From positions 186,001 to 250,000 of the forward strand of contig NZ_JACHCP010000010.1 of NCBI RefSeq assembly GCF_014207185.1: DNA of 64,000 bases, given 5' to 3'. Shown in pieces: positions 16,895 through 26,791 of the stretch. Source of the stretch: Rhodanobacter sp. A1T4. Lineage in GTDB: Bacteria; Pseudomonadota; Gammaproteobacteria; Xanthomonadales; Rhodanobacteraceae. Positions within the stretch are counted from its first letter, which is position 1; every line of letters begins with the position of its first letter. Below the pieces are notes generated by a model that saw only the letters and a program-made list of their open reading frames with translations, had not been told where the DNA came from and made no database searches. The translations under genes were made by a program, and so were the position numbers.

Positions 16895-18028
16895 ATGCCC
16901 GATTTCTCCCAATTCTGGTCCCACGCGGTTGCCTGGCTGAGCAGTCATGCAGTCACGCCATTCCTTACGCTGATCCACATCAACGGCCTGGCCGGCAATC
17001 CCGACGAGATTGCCGGCGCGCTGATGATTGCGGCACTGCAGGTGGCGATCATCGGGCTGATTTTTCGTCCGCTGGAAACCTGGTTCCCCGCCGAACAATG
17101 GACCCACCGCAAGCTCACCCTGGTCGATCGCAATTACACGATTCTGATGCTGCTCGGCATCTTTCCACTGTTCACCTATCTGGTGCTCACCCCGTTCAGC
17201 CATCTGTTCGGTGGCAGCGATTCTGACGCCAGCGACAGCACCGGCTCGCCGTTGGCGATTTCGCACCTGATCCCGTGGTTCGATCATCATCCGCTGCTGC
17301 TGTTTCTTTTCTATTACGCCATTTACGACTTCGTTTATTACTGGATGCACCGCACACAGCATGCGATTCCGTGGTGGTGGGCGCTGCACAGCATGCATCA
17401 CAGCCAGCGTCAGATGAGCTGCTGGACCAACGACCGCGGCAACCTGATCGACGGCTTCATCCAGTCGATGGTGCTGGCCGTGGTCGGCCTGCTGATCGGC
17501 GTACAGCCGGACGAATTCGCCTGGCTGATGCTGCTCGGTGAGCTGGCGCAGAACTTTTCGCACACCAACGTACGGCTCGGTTTTGGACGGCTATTTGAAA
17601 AGGTGTTCGTCGATCCGAAGTTCCATCGCCTGCATCACATGCTGGTCGATCCGGATCGCCCGAACCTGCACAACTGCAACTACGGTCAGGTGTTCTCGAT
17701 CTGGGATGTGGTGTTTCGCACAGCGCTCTACGGCGAACCGACACGACCGACCGGTGTCGGCGACCCGATCATCGATGCCGACAACAACTACACCCTGCTC
17801 GGCCTGCACTGGGTGTCGACCAAGCGTTTTCTGGGCGCCGTGCGCCGCAAGGCAGGCTGGAAGCCCGGTGAAGTGTCCTTCGCCGAGGATTACACGCCCA
17901 TTCCACTCAAAACGCTGAGCCCGATGGATTTGCATGCCCTGCACGCGGCCCACGTAAAGCCAACCTCTGCATCCAGCACGACGACAGCCACGAGCACCAG
18001 CAGCCACACTGAGGCCGAGGCAGCTTAG
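16895..18028 (+). CDS. sterol desaturase/fatty acid hydroxylase superfamily membrane protein
   Basis: The 377-aa product has four to five hydrophobic helices and the di-iron histidine motifs HRTQH, HSMHHSQRQM and HRLHHMLVDP. Unlike the gene at 6252, it lacks the AGMO-like VHHQSEDYN text. It belongs to another branch, whose members hydroxylate or desaturate lipids. The C terminus is a Ser/Thr-rich, likely disordered tail (TSASSTTTATSTSSHTEAEA). A GTG at 16790 would extend it by 35 residues into the transporter pseudogene. The ATG at 16895 is preferred because the domain starts there, though neither has a good ribosome site. The substrate is unknown. Confidence 0.78.
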   Translation: MPDFSQFWSHAVAWLSSHAVTPFLTLIHINGLAGNPDEIAGALMIAALQVAIIGLIFRPLETWFPAEQWTHRKLTLVDRNYTILMLLGIFPLFTYLVLTPFSHLFGGSDSDASDSTGSPLAISHLIPWFDHHPLLLFLFYYAIYDFVYYWMHRTQHAIPWWWALHSMHHSQRQMSCWTNDRGNLIDGFIQSMVLAVVGLLIGVQPDEFAWLMLLGELAQNFSHTNVRLGFGRLFEKVFVDPKFHRLHHMLVDPDRPNLHNCNYGQVFSIWDVVFRTALYGEPTRPTGVGDPIIDADNNYTLLGLHWVSTKRFLGAVRRKAGWKPGEVSFAEDYTPIPLKTLSPMDLHALHAAHVKPTSASSTTTATSTSSHTEAEAA

Positions 18029-18058
18029 CGCACGCGTCGGTACTCGGCAGGCATGGCG

Positions 18059-19048
18059 TCAGCCCGCGTTCCAGGGCAGCGACTGCAAATCCACATTGCC
18101 GCCGGTGAGCACCACGCCGACGCGTCGGCCGGCAAAGCGCGCGGGCTGCTTCAGGATCGCCGCCAGCACGGTGGCACTGGATACTTCCACCACCAGCTTC
18201 AGCTCCGACCACAGCAGCTGCATGGCGGCAATCGACTCTTCGTCGCTGACTGCGATCACATCGACGTGGTGCGTGCGTAGCGCATCGAGATTGGTTTCGC
18301 CGATCAGTGCGCGCAGGCCATCGCACAGGGTGTCCGGCACCAGCGTCGTCACACGCCGGCCTTGTGACAGCGACCGCACCGCATCGTCGGCACCAAGCGG
18401 TTCGGCGCCGAACAAAGTCATGGAAGGATCGATTGCATGTGCGGCAATTGCCGTACCGCTGGCCATGCCGCCGCCGCCCACCGGCGTGATTAGCGCATCC
18501 AACCCAATCACTTGCTTCAGCAGCTCCAGCGCTGCCGTGCCCTGCCCGGCCATCACTTGCGTATCGGCGTATGGATGCACCAGCACTGCGCCGCTGGTGC
18601 GCTGCACCTCGGCCGACATCGCCTCGCGCGCCGCTTGTGTTGCCGCGCAGCGATGCAGGATTGCACCGGCACGTGCGATCGCATCGACCTTCGCCTGCAC
18701 CGCACCTTGCGGCACAATGACATGCGCAGCAATGCCGCGCGTGGCGGCGGCTAGTGCCAGCGCGTTGCCGTGATTACCGGACGAATGCGTCACCACGCCG
18801 GCCGCTGCCTGCGACTCCGTCAGCGCCCATACCGCGTTACAGGCACCGCGAAATTTGAACGCACCACCGCGCTGCAGGTTCTCGCATTTGAAATGCAGCT
18901 CGGAGCCGCTCAACGCATCCAGTGCCGCGCTGCGCAGCACCGGCGTCACCCGCGCGTACGGCGCGATGCGCGCGGCAGCGTCGAGAATCTGCGCGTAGCT
19001 TGGCAGCACGTCGCTCGACAAAGTCTGCTTTATCACTGCAGCGTTCAT
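18059..19048 (-). CDS. threonine/serine dehydratase-like PLP enzyme (fold type II)
   Basis: The 329-aa product has the PLP lysine in NLQRGGAFKFRGACNAV near residue 56, SSGNHGNALALAA near 80, and the glycine-rich phosphate loop VGGGGMASG near 180. No C-terminal ACT domain is present, so it is of the catabolic or serine-racemase-like type rather than the feedback-regulated biosynthetic IlvA. Such enzymes deaminate threonine or serine to 2-oxo acids, and some racemise serine. GGAGG lies 10 bases before the ATG at 19048, which overlaps the stop of the epimerase gene by ATGA, implying coupled translation. The pairing with a sugar epimerase has no obvious metabolic reason. Confidence 0.82.
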   Translation of the reverse strand: MNAAVIKQTLSSDVLPSYAQILDAAARIAPYARVTPVLRSAALDALSGSELHFKCENLQRGGAFKFRGACNAVWALTESQAAAGVVTHSSGNHGNALALAAATRGIAAHVIVPQGAVQAKVDAIARAGAILHRCAATQAAREAMSAEVQRTSGAVLVHPYADTQVMAGQGTAALELLKQVIGLDALITPVGGGGMASGTAIAAHAIDPSMTLFGAEPLGADDAVRSLSQGRRVTTLVPDTLCDGLRALIGETNLDALRTHHVDVIAVSDEESIAAMQLLWSELKLVVEVSSATVLAAILKQPARFAGRRVGVVLTGGNVDLQSLPWNAG

Positions 19049-20058
19049 GGCAGCAGCACCTCCACACCGCACCGAAAACGCCGCTCGGCACCCGGCAGCA
19101 AACGGATGGCGTCTAGCCATTCAGGCCGGTTGAACGCATCGGCCATGCATTCCATCGGCTCCAGCGCCACGGCACGTCGCGCGTCGCGTGCCGCCGTGTC
19201 GGCGGTGAATGCGTGCATCACGCCACGCTCCTGCCAGACCGCAATCGCCAGCCCGCTGACCGGGTCACGCAGGCGCGTGCGGATATAGCCATCGGCCTCG
19301 ACCTGCAGATCGGTGTACTCGTGATCGAGGATCGTGCTACCGATCAGTCGCGCTTCGCGGAAATCGAAGGCCGGTGCGTCGTCCAGAGGCACGTAAGCCT
19401 CGGCACCCGGCAGCGCGATGAGATCGGCGTCGGTGCGAATCAACGTCTCACCCGGAATCTGCAGCTGCCAGCCATCAGCGGCGCTGCCCGCAAGCGCACT
19501 GTTGCCTACACGGAAATAGGGGTGCCAGCCAAAGAAGCACGGCGCCTCAGTGTCGCCAACATTGTGCATGCTGACGTCGAGCGCGATGCCGCCGGCGTCC
19601 AGCGTAAACGCCACCGCCAGATCAATCGAATGCGGATAACCCGGCTGCGGGCGGATCGCCGATGTCGACAGAGTGACGCGTGCCCCCGCGGCGTCGGCCG
19701 TCAGCTCTGCAATCTCGAAATCGGTATTGCGCACGAAACCGTGGCGACTCGCGCGATCGGCTCCGATGACGCCCGGCTGCAGATCTTCTGCCTGCCCATC
19801 GAAGGTGTAGCGCGCATCGCCAATACGGCCGGCGAACGGCACCATGATCGCAAAGCGTGAGCCTGGCCGGGTGGCCACCTCATTCGCATCGCGATAGCCA
19901 TCGGCGATGTCATGCAACTCGCCGTTGAGCGGCACCTGGAAGCTGAGCAGCGCCGCGCCATGACAAGCCACGCGCAGTTTTCTCTGATCGTCGTGATCGG
20001 TCAGCACGATGATTGGTTGGTCGCCCAGCAGGGCTTTTTCGGCGGTATATCGTGTCAT
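19045..20058 (-). CDS. aldose 1-epimerase (galactose mutarotase family)
   Basis: The 337-aa product has the mutarotase signatures. RFAIMVPFAGRIGDARY aligns with the N-terminal Asn/Arg block, SRHGFVRNTDFEI carries the first conserved histidine, FFGWHPYFRV carries the catalytic histidine, and VALEPMECMADAFN carries the C-terminal catalytic glutamate. The family interconverts alpha and beta anomers of sugars in the cytoplasm. It is the first gene of a two-gene unit with the dehydratase and is divergent from pepN, with 73 bp between the start codons. The sugar it uses cannot be predicted, since the family includes hexose-6-phosphate enzymes. Confidence 0.85.
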   Translation of the reverse strand: MTRYTAEKALLGDQPIIVLTDHDDQRKLRVACHGAALLSFQVPLNGELHDIADGYRDANEVATRPGSRFAIMVPFAGRIGDARYTFDGQAEDLQPGVIGADRASRHGFVRNTDFEIAELTADAAGARVTLSTSAIRPQPGYPHSIDLAVAFTLDAGGIALDVSMHNVGDTEAPCFFGWHPYFRVGNSALAGSAADGWQLQIPGETLIRTDADLIALPGAEAYVPLDDAPAFDFREARLIGSTILDHEYTDLQVEADGYIRTRLRDPVSGLAIAVWQERGVMHAFTADTAARDARRAVALEPMECMADAFNRPEWLDAIRLLPGAERRFRCGVEVLLP

Positions 20059-20131
20059 GGGGTTTTCCGGAATTTTCGGCCATCAATAGACTGCATGGTA
20101 ACCTGCGTACTCCCCGCGCCCTGCTATTTAC

Positions 20132-22798
20132 ATGAATACGACCCCCGAGAAAAAGTCTGCGCTGATTCGTCTCAGCGACTATCGAGTACCCGCCTGGCAG
20201 GTCGAAACGGTTGAACTCGATTTCGACCTCGGCATCGACACCACCGAACTGTGCTCGCGCCTGCTGTTGCGCAGCGATGCCGCGCCATCCTCGACGCTGC
20301 GGCTGGATGGCGAAAACCTCGAACTGCTGTCGATCGCACTGGATGGCAAACCACTGCCCGAATCCGCCTACCTTTACGCCGATGGCGTGCTCGAGGTCTA
20401 CGGCGCCAAGGATGGCAGCGTGCTGGAGACCCGCGTGCGCCTGCGACCGGCAGCGAATACCACGATGGAGGGCCTGTTTTTTTCCGGCAAGCACGAGAGT
20501 GGTTTTCTGCTCACTCAATGCGAAGCCGAAGGCTTTCGCCACATTACGTTTTTCCCCGATCGCCCGGACGTGCAGTCGCTTTACACAGTTACCCTGCGTG
20601 CGGACAAGGTGCGCTTCCCGGTACTGCTCGCCGGGGGCAATGCCGATGGCACCGGCGAGCTGGACAATGGCCGGCATTGGGCGCGCTTCGTCGATCCGTA
20701 TCGCAAGCCGAGTTATCTGTTCGCCCTGGTCGCCGGCAAGCTGGAAAAGATTTCGCGCGATTACGTGACTGCTGACCAGCGCGCGGTGACGCTGAATATC
20801 TGGGCCGAATCCGACGCGATTCATCAATGCGATTACGCCATGGATTCGCTCGAGCGCGCGATGCGCTGGGACGAGCAGACCTACGGCCGCAACTATGATC
20901 TGGCCGTGTTCCACATCGTCGCCACCCACGATTTCAACATGGGGGCGATGGAGAACAAGGGCCTCAATATCTTCAACGCGAAGTACCTGCTGGCCGACCC
21001 GGACAGCTCGACCGACGATGAGTACCGGCACGTCGAGGCGGTGGTCGCGCATGAGTATTTCCACAACTGGAGCGGCAATCGGGTGACCTGCCGCGACTGG
21101 TTTCAGCTGTCACTGAAGGAAGGTCTGACGGTATTTCGCGAACAGAGTTTTTCGGCCGACATGAACTCCGCGCCACTGAAGCGCATCGAAGACGTCGCGC
21201 TGCTACGTCGCGCCCAATTCCCCGAGGACGCCGGCCCGTTGGCGCATCCAGTGCGTCCGTCGCAGTACAACGAAATCAACAACTTCTACACCGCGACCGT
21301 TTACGAAAAAGGCTCCGAGTTGGTGCGCATGCTCTCTTCGCGACTGGGCAAGGATGGCTTTCGGCGGGGCATGGATCTTTACTTCACACGTAACGACGGC
21401 AAAGCAGCCACGCTGGAGGATTTCCTTTCGGCGCTCGGTGATGCCAACGGTATCGACCTGATGGCAAACCTGGTCTGGTATGCCAAGGCCGGCACGCCGC
21501 GACTCAAGGCGCGCGGCGATTACGATGCTGTGCAGCGAACCTACGCACTCACGCTTTCCCAGCATGCATCCAACGACGGTGATTTGAAGCCACACGAATC
21601 GCTACCGATTCCGGTGAAACTGGCGCTGTTTGCTGACAGCGGCGAAATGCTGCCGCTACATCTGGAAGGCCAGACGTCCGAGATCACCGGCGAGTCGACA
21701 GGGACTGAAAGCGTGGTTGTTTTGGCGCAATCCGAACAGACTTTCGTGTTCAAGAACGTCGACGCAACACCAGTACCTTCGCTGCTGCGCGGATTTTCCG
21801 CACCGGTGATTCTGGAATGCGACTACACGCCCACCCAACTGGCGCTGCTACTGGGCCACGATGTCGACGGCTTCAATCGCTGGGAAGCGGGGCAACAGCT
21901 TGCCGCCCGCGCCTATGAAAACCTGCGCGACGGCAACACCAGCGATGCCGTGCAGACGTGGTGCGATACGCTCGCGACACTGTTTACCAATGACGGTATC
22001 GACGATGCACTGCTCGCCGACCTGCTGACACCGCCGGGCGAAGTCGAACTGGCCGAACGCGAGAGCGTGGTCGATCCGCAGCGCATCCACGAGCTGCGCC
22101 TGAGCCTGCAACAACAGCTAGCCGAGCGGATCGGCGCAAAAGTTCTGGAGCAGCGTTATCGCGATCTGGCAAGACATGCCAGTGCACAGCTCGACCCGAT
22201 CAGCCAGGCGAGACGACGGCTCAAGCGCCACGTGTTGGAACTGCTGGAATTAGTCGATGGTGCCAGCGCCTACCTGCTGGCTCAGAACCAGTACAACAGC
22301 GCACCGGCGATGACCGACCGACTTGCCGCACTCGCCGTGCTACTTCGTGATCAGCCAGCGCAGGCTGCGCCAGCGCTGCAGCACTATCGCCGACGCTATG
22401 CCGACAACGCATTGGCGATGGACAAGTGGTTTGCCATCCAGGCGCAGTCCACGGCAACCGACGCGCTGGACCGGGTGCGGGCGCTAGAGCGCGACCCCGC
22501 ATTTACGCTGAAGAATCCGAATCGCGTCCATGCGCTGCTGGGTACGTTTGTGCGTGGCAACCCCAGCGGATTTCATCGTACCGATGGTGCGGGCTATCAG
22601 TTGCTGGCCGACCGGCTTATCCAGCTTGATGCATTGAACCCACAGCTCGCCGCGCGAATCGCCACCGCGTTCAATGGTTGGCAGCGTCTTGAGCCACGCC
22701 GACGTGAAGCCGCCCATGCGGTGATTGCGGCATTGGCGCGTCAGGAAGATCTATCGCGCAATCTGACGGAAATCGTCGATAGCATCTTCAAGCACTGA
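20132..22798 (+). CDS. pepN: aminopeptidase N (M1 family)
   Basis: At 888 aa it is close to Escherichia coli PepN. The exopeptidase motif GAMENKGLNIF lies near residue 271. The zinc site HEYFHNWSGNRVTCRDWFQL follows near 309, with the second zinc glutamate 19 residues downstream (KEGLT). The C-terminal helical DUF3458 region is complete. It is a cytoplasmic zinc aminopeptidase that trims N-terminal residues from peptides. No clear ribosome site precedes the ATG at 20132, and no better in-frame start is seen. It is transcribed alone, away from the epimerase pair. Confidence 0.95.
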   Translation: MNTTPEKKSALIRLSDYRVPAWQVETVELDFDLGIDTTELCSRLLLRSDAAPSSTLRLDGENLELLSIALDGKPLPESAYLYADGVLEVYGAKDGSVLETRVRLRPAANTTMEGLFFSGKHESGFLLTQCEAEGFRHITFFPDRPDVQSLYTVTLRADKVRFPVLLAGGNADGTGELDNGRHWARFVDPYRKPSYLFALVAGKLEKISRDYVTADQRAVTLNIWAESDAIHQCDYAMDSLERAMRWDEQTYGRNYDLAVFHIVATHDFNMGAMENKGLNIFNAKYLLADPDSSTDDEYRHVEAVVAHEYFHNWSGNRVTCRDWFQLSLKEGLTVFREQSFSADMNSAPLKRIEDVALLRRAQFPEDAGPLAHPVRPSQYNEINNFYTATVYEKGSELVRMLSSRLGKDGFRRGMDLYFTRNDGKAATLEDFLSALGDANGIDLMANLVWYAKAGTPRLKARGDYDAVQRTYALTLSQHASNDGDLKPHESLPIPVKLALFADSGEMLPLHLEGQTSEITGESTGTESVVVLAQSEQTFVFKNVDATPVPSLLRGFSAPVILECDYTPTQLALLLGHDVDGFNRWEAGQQLAARAYENLRDGNTSDAVQTWCDTLATLFTNDGIDDALLADLLTPPGEVELAERESVVDPQRIHELRLSLQQQLAERIGAKVLEQRYRDLARHASAQLDPISQARRRLKRHVLELLELVDGASAYLLAQNQYNSAPAMTDRLAALAVLLRDQPAQAAPALQHYRRRYADNALAMDKWFAIQAQSTATDALDRVRALERDPAFTLKNPNRVHALLGTFVRGNPSGFHRTDGAGYQLLADRLIQLDALNPQLAARIATAFNGWQRLEPRRREAAHAVIAALARQEDLSRNLTEIVDSIFKH

Positions 22799-22817
22799 AC
22801 CAGCCGGTTGTCGATAT

Positions 22818-22838
22818 GGCCTCGCAAGGTGCGAGGCC
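22818..22838 (+). other. stem-loop after pepN
   Basis: GGCCTCGC-AAGGT-GCGAGGCC is an 8-bp perfect stem 20 bases after the pepN stop. It lacks a T-run, so it may stabilise the 3' end rather than terminate transcription intrinsically. Confidence 0.4.
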
Positions 22839-22889
22839 GGCATCACCATCAGTGCGCTTGGCGCGTTTGCCTTGCGCACGGTGCATCAA

Positions 22890-23069
22890 TCAAACAGCAA
22901 GGTCACGCAGTGCTTCAAGCAGGGCACTCATACGTGACTCAAGGCGCGGCTGCAGCGATCCGCGCTCGCTGTCATCGCGCTCACCCAAGCTATCTATGGC
23001 CATTTCAACCCGGCCGAGCTCGATCAGCAAATCGTGATGCGGATACAACGGCTCGAAATTCATGTCCAT
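22890..23069 (-). CDS. small conserved-looking protein of unknown function
   Basis: The 59-aa product begins MDMNFEPLYPHHDLLIELGR and ends in an amphipathic helix (LESRMSALLEALRDLAV). It has no signal peptide or metal motif. The start is well defined: GAGGAG lies 7 bases before the ATG at 23069, better than the upstream alternative at 23084. It is convergent with pepN. The strong ribosome site and normal codon use argue that it is a real gene. I do not recognise the family. Confidence 0.55.
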   Translation of the reverse strand: MDMNFEPLYPHHDLLIELGRVEMAIDSLGERDDSERGSLQPRLESRMSALLEALRDLAV

Positions 23070-23242
23070 GGTGAGTCTCCTCATTTGGTCATTTCAATGA
23101 TGCAACACTCATGCCAATACGTGATTGACGTCACACTTATCGCGAGAGACCTATCACATGGCTGACGCAGCGCGTCAGCTGCTGCCCCGAGCCGACACAA
23201 ACTCCCGTTACAGTCACTTCGGGTTCACGCGATAAAGTCAAA

Positions 23243-23409
23243 AATCAAGTCTCCAAGTGGCGCAAGTTATTGCCTACCTGGAACCAAGTTTCCGCTTTCT
23301 GGCGCCTGGCAATACGGTCTTCCTGGATTCCCCCTGTTCCTGAGACCGCCTGGCGCCAGATTTATTCAAAGACAAAGCCCCGCCGCACAAACGGCGGGGC
23401 TTTGTCTTT
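23243..23409 (+). ncRNA. candidate structured small RNA ending in a strong terminator
   Basis: About 167 nt with no credible protein and dense potential pairing. TGGCGC (23258-23263) pairs with GCGCCA (23353-23358). Inside that, ATTGCC (23269-23274) pairs with GGCAAT (23308-23313) and CGGTCT (23315-23320) pairs with AGACCG (23343-23348), giving a multibranch shape. It ends in an 18-bp perfect terminator stem at 23368-23409. A -10-like GATAAA (23231-23236) could start it. It does not match tRNA, tmRNA, 4.5S RNA or RNase P that I can recall. 6S RNA was considered but the layout differs. Confidence 0.4.
23368..23409 (+). terminator. strong bidirectional rho-independent terminator
   Basis: An 18-bp perfect stem whose arms read AAAGACAAAGCCCCGCCG and its complement, with loop CACAAA. 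The symmetric A/T-rich ends make it work on either strand. Confidence 0.85.
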
Positions 23410-23426
23410 GAGGCCCCACAAAAGGC

Positions 23427-23450
23427 GACGGCACCCCGAAGGGTGCCGTC
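23427..23450 (+). terminator. second hairpin upstream of mnmG
   Basis: GACGGCACCC-CGAA-GGGTGCCGTC is a 10-bp stem with a stable tetraloop, followed by TTGCTTCCTTT. It sits 18 bases after the first terminator and about 200 bp before mnmG. It is a back-up terminator or leader structure. Confidence 0.6.
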
Positions 23451-23646
23451 TTGCTTCCTTTCCCGGTACACAATCGAACCCCTGTCCGTTCGATCTCGGC
23501 GCGCGAATCGCGCAGCGTCTGCCCGTGAAAGTGCTGATTGGCTATAAGCAGAAACCGTGCCATCAAGCATGATCGAGCTGCCATCGGCCGGATGGCGCTA
23601 AAATAGCAGCTTGTTTGGTCACCATGTGCATCCTCGGGGCAGTCTG

Positions 23647-25524
<1,878 letters not shown>

Positions 25525-25593
25525 GCGTCTCGTCATGCTCGGCCGCCGTGCATGCGTGGCATCATGCGGCATTGATCATCAGGAGGTACAGCG

Positions 25594-26364
25594 ATGGAAG
25601 TGTGGATCGGACGCGATGGCGAGCGACATGGCCCCTATACCGATGGAGATATCCGCCAATGGCTGCGCAGCGGCCAGGTGAGCAGGGACGACCTCGGTTG
25701 GTACGAAGGGCTCGCCGACTGGCAACCGCTGTCCGTATTGTTTCCGGAAGAAGTGCGCAGCACCCCACCACCCGCGTTTACGGCATCAAGCGCACCTGGC
25801 GCGCTCCCGCAAACCACGACCGCCACACTGGAAGACTATGCCGGTTTCTGGAAGCGTGTTGCCGCCTACATACTCGACGCCATCATTCTTTACATCCCCA
25901 GCCTGCTGATTCAAAAAATCATGGGTGGCGACGCAGCGGAAGCTGCCATGAAACAGGCACAGCTTTCCGCGCCGGACGACCCTCATCTGATGCTGACGGC
26001 GTTCAGCCAGTACTACGACACGATGCTGCCAGCCGTGCTTATCATCACCGTGATGACCTGGTTGTATTTTGCGTTCTGCGAAAGCTCTGCATGGCAGGCA
26101 ACCATAGGCAAGCTGGCGCTGGGCATTCGCGTTACCGACATGCAGGGCGCGCGCATCAGTCTTCCACGCGCGCTCGGTCGCTACCCCGCCAAATATCTCA
26201 GCGCTTTTATCTTGTGTATCGGTTTTCTGATGGTGACGTGGACACAGCGCAAGCAGGGCCTGCACGACATGGTCGTCGGCACGCTGGTGCTCAACGGACG
26301 CGCTAGCGAGTTCAAGCCAACCCAGGCAACACCAGGTAGCAGTAATAATTCGTTTACAGCCTGA
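25594..26364 (+). CDS. RDD-family membrane protein with N-terminal GYF_2 domain
   Basis: The 256-aa product starts with a GYF_2-like domain (WIGRDGERHGPYTDGDIRQW, then DDLGWYEGLADWQPL, residues ~4-50). A Pro/Ala/Thr linker follows, then an RDD domain with three to four helices (GFWKRVAAYILDAIILYIPS, where Arg and Asp mark the domain, and WQATIGKLALGIRV). RDD proteins are poorly characterised inner-membrane proteins, some linked to ion transport. GYF_2 domains are thought to bind proline-rich partners. AGGAGGT lies before the ATG at 25594. A hairpin terminator follows. Confidence 0.82.
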   Translation: MEVWIGRDGERHGPYTDGDIRQWLRSGQVSRDDLGWYEGLADWQPLSVLFPEEVRSTPPPAFTASSAPGALPQTTTATLEDYAGFWKRVAAYILDAIILYIPSLLIQKIMGGDAAEAAMKQAQLSAPDDPHLMLTAFSQYYDTMLPAVLIITVMTWLYFAFCESSAWQATIGKLALGIRVTDMQGARISLPRALGRYPAKYLSAFILCIGFLMVTWTQRKQGLHDMVVGTLVLNGRASEFKPTQATPGSSNNSFTA

Positions 26365-26382
26365 TTGTTCTCTATCGAACAA

Positions 26383-26419
26383 CGGCGCCGGAGTTCTGCT
26401 TCGGCGCCGCTTTCATTTA
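26383..26419 (+). terminator. rho-independent terminator after the RDD gene
   Basis: CGGCGCCG (26383-26390) pairs with CGGCGCCG (26402-26409) across an 11-base loop, followed by CTTTCATTTATT. Confidence 0.65.
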
Positions 26420-26445
26420 TTGCCGACGCACTTTCTCGGCAACTA

Positions 26446-26711
26446 GGGCGTGTCATCAATGACCAAGTGGCTCGCGTTGTTTCGCTGCGGCCGTCAGGTG
26501 GTGGTGCGTGGCGCAGCGCCTGACTGGCGGTCAGGCCAAGCCGCGCGCTGCCGCATGGCGGCCACAGCGAAGCAACCCTACGGGCCGGGTCTGTTTGCCC
26601 ACAGGCCTGCGTCATCGCTCAGTCGTGTACGGACGTACACTTCTTCGCTCTTCCTTGGCCTGCGCGCAAACAGTTCCCGGCGCGGGCCGCTTGGTCATTG
26701 ATGACACGCCC
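26446..26711. mobile_element. 266-bp MITE-like element with long terminal inverted repeats
   Basis: The left end (26446-26467) and right end (26690-26711) are perfect 22-bp inverted repeats beginning GGGCGTGTCATCAATG. Similarity extends to 31 bp with two mismatches (26446-26476 and 26681-26711). The interior encodes no convincing protein and contains further small palindromes, such as GCCTGAC-TGGCG-GTCAGGC and GTGTACG-GA-CGTACAC. No target duplication is obvious in the flanks. The ends, size and lack of transposase fit a non-autonomous element mobilised in trans. It sits between the terminator at 26383 and tex, and could carry the tex promoter region. This explains the only long gap in this part. 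Confidence 0.75.
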
Positions 26712-26791
26712 AATCACCGCCATGGAGCGGCTTGCTATCATTCGCAGTCCCCTCTGGCATCGCCGGATTTTTCAGAGAACACCCCAGCCCC

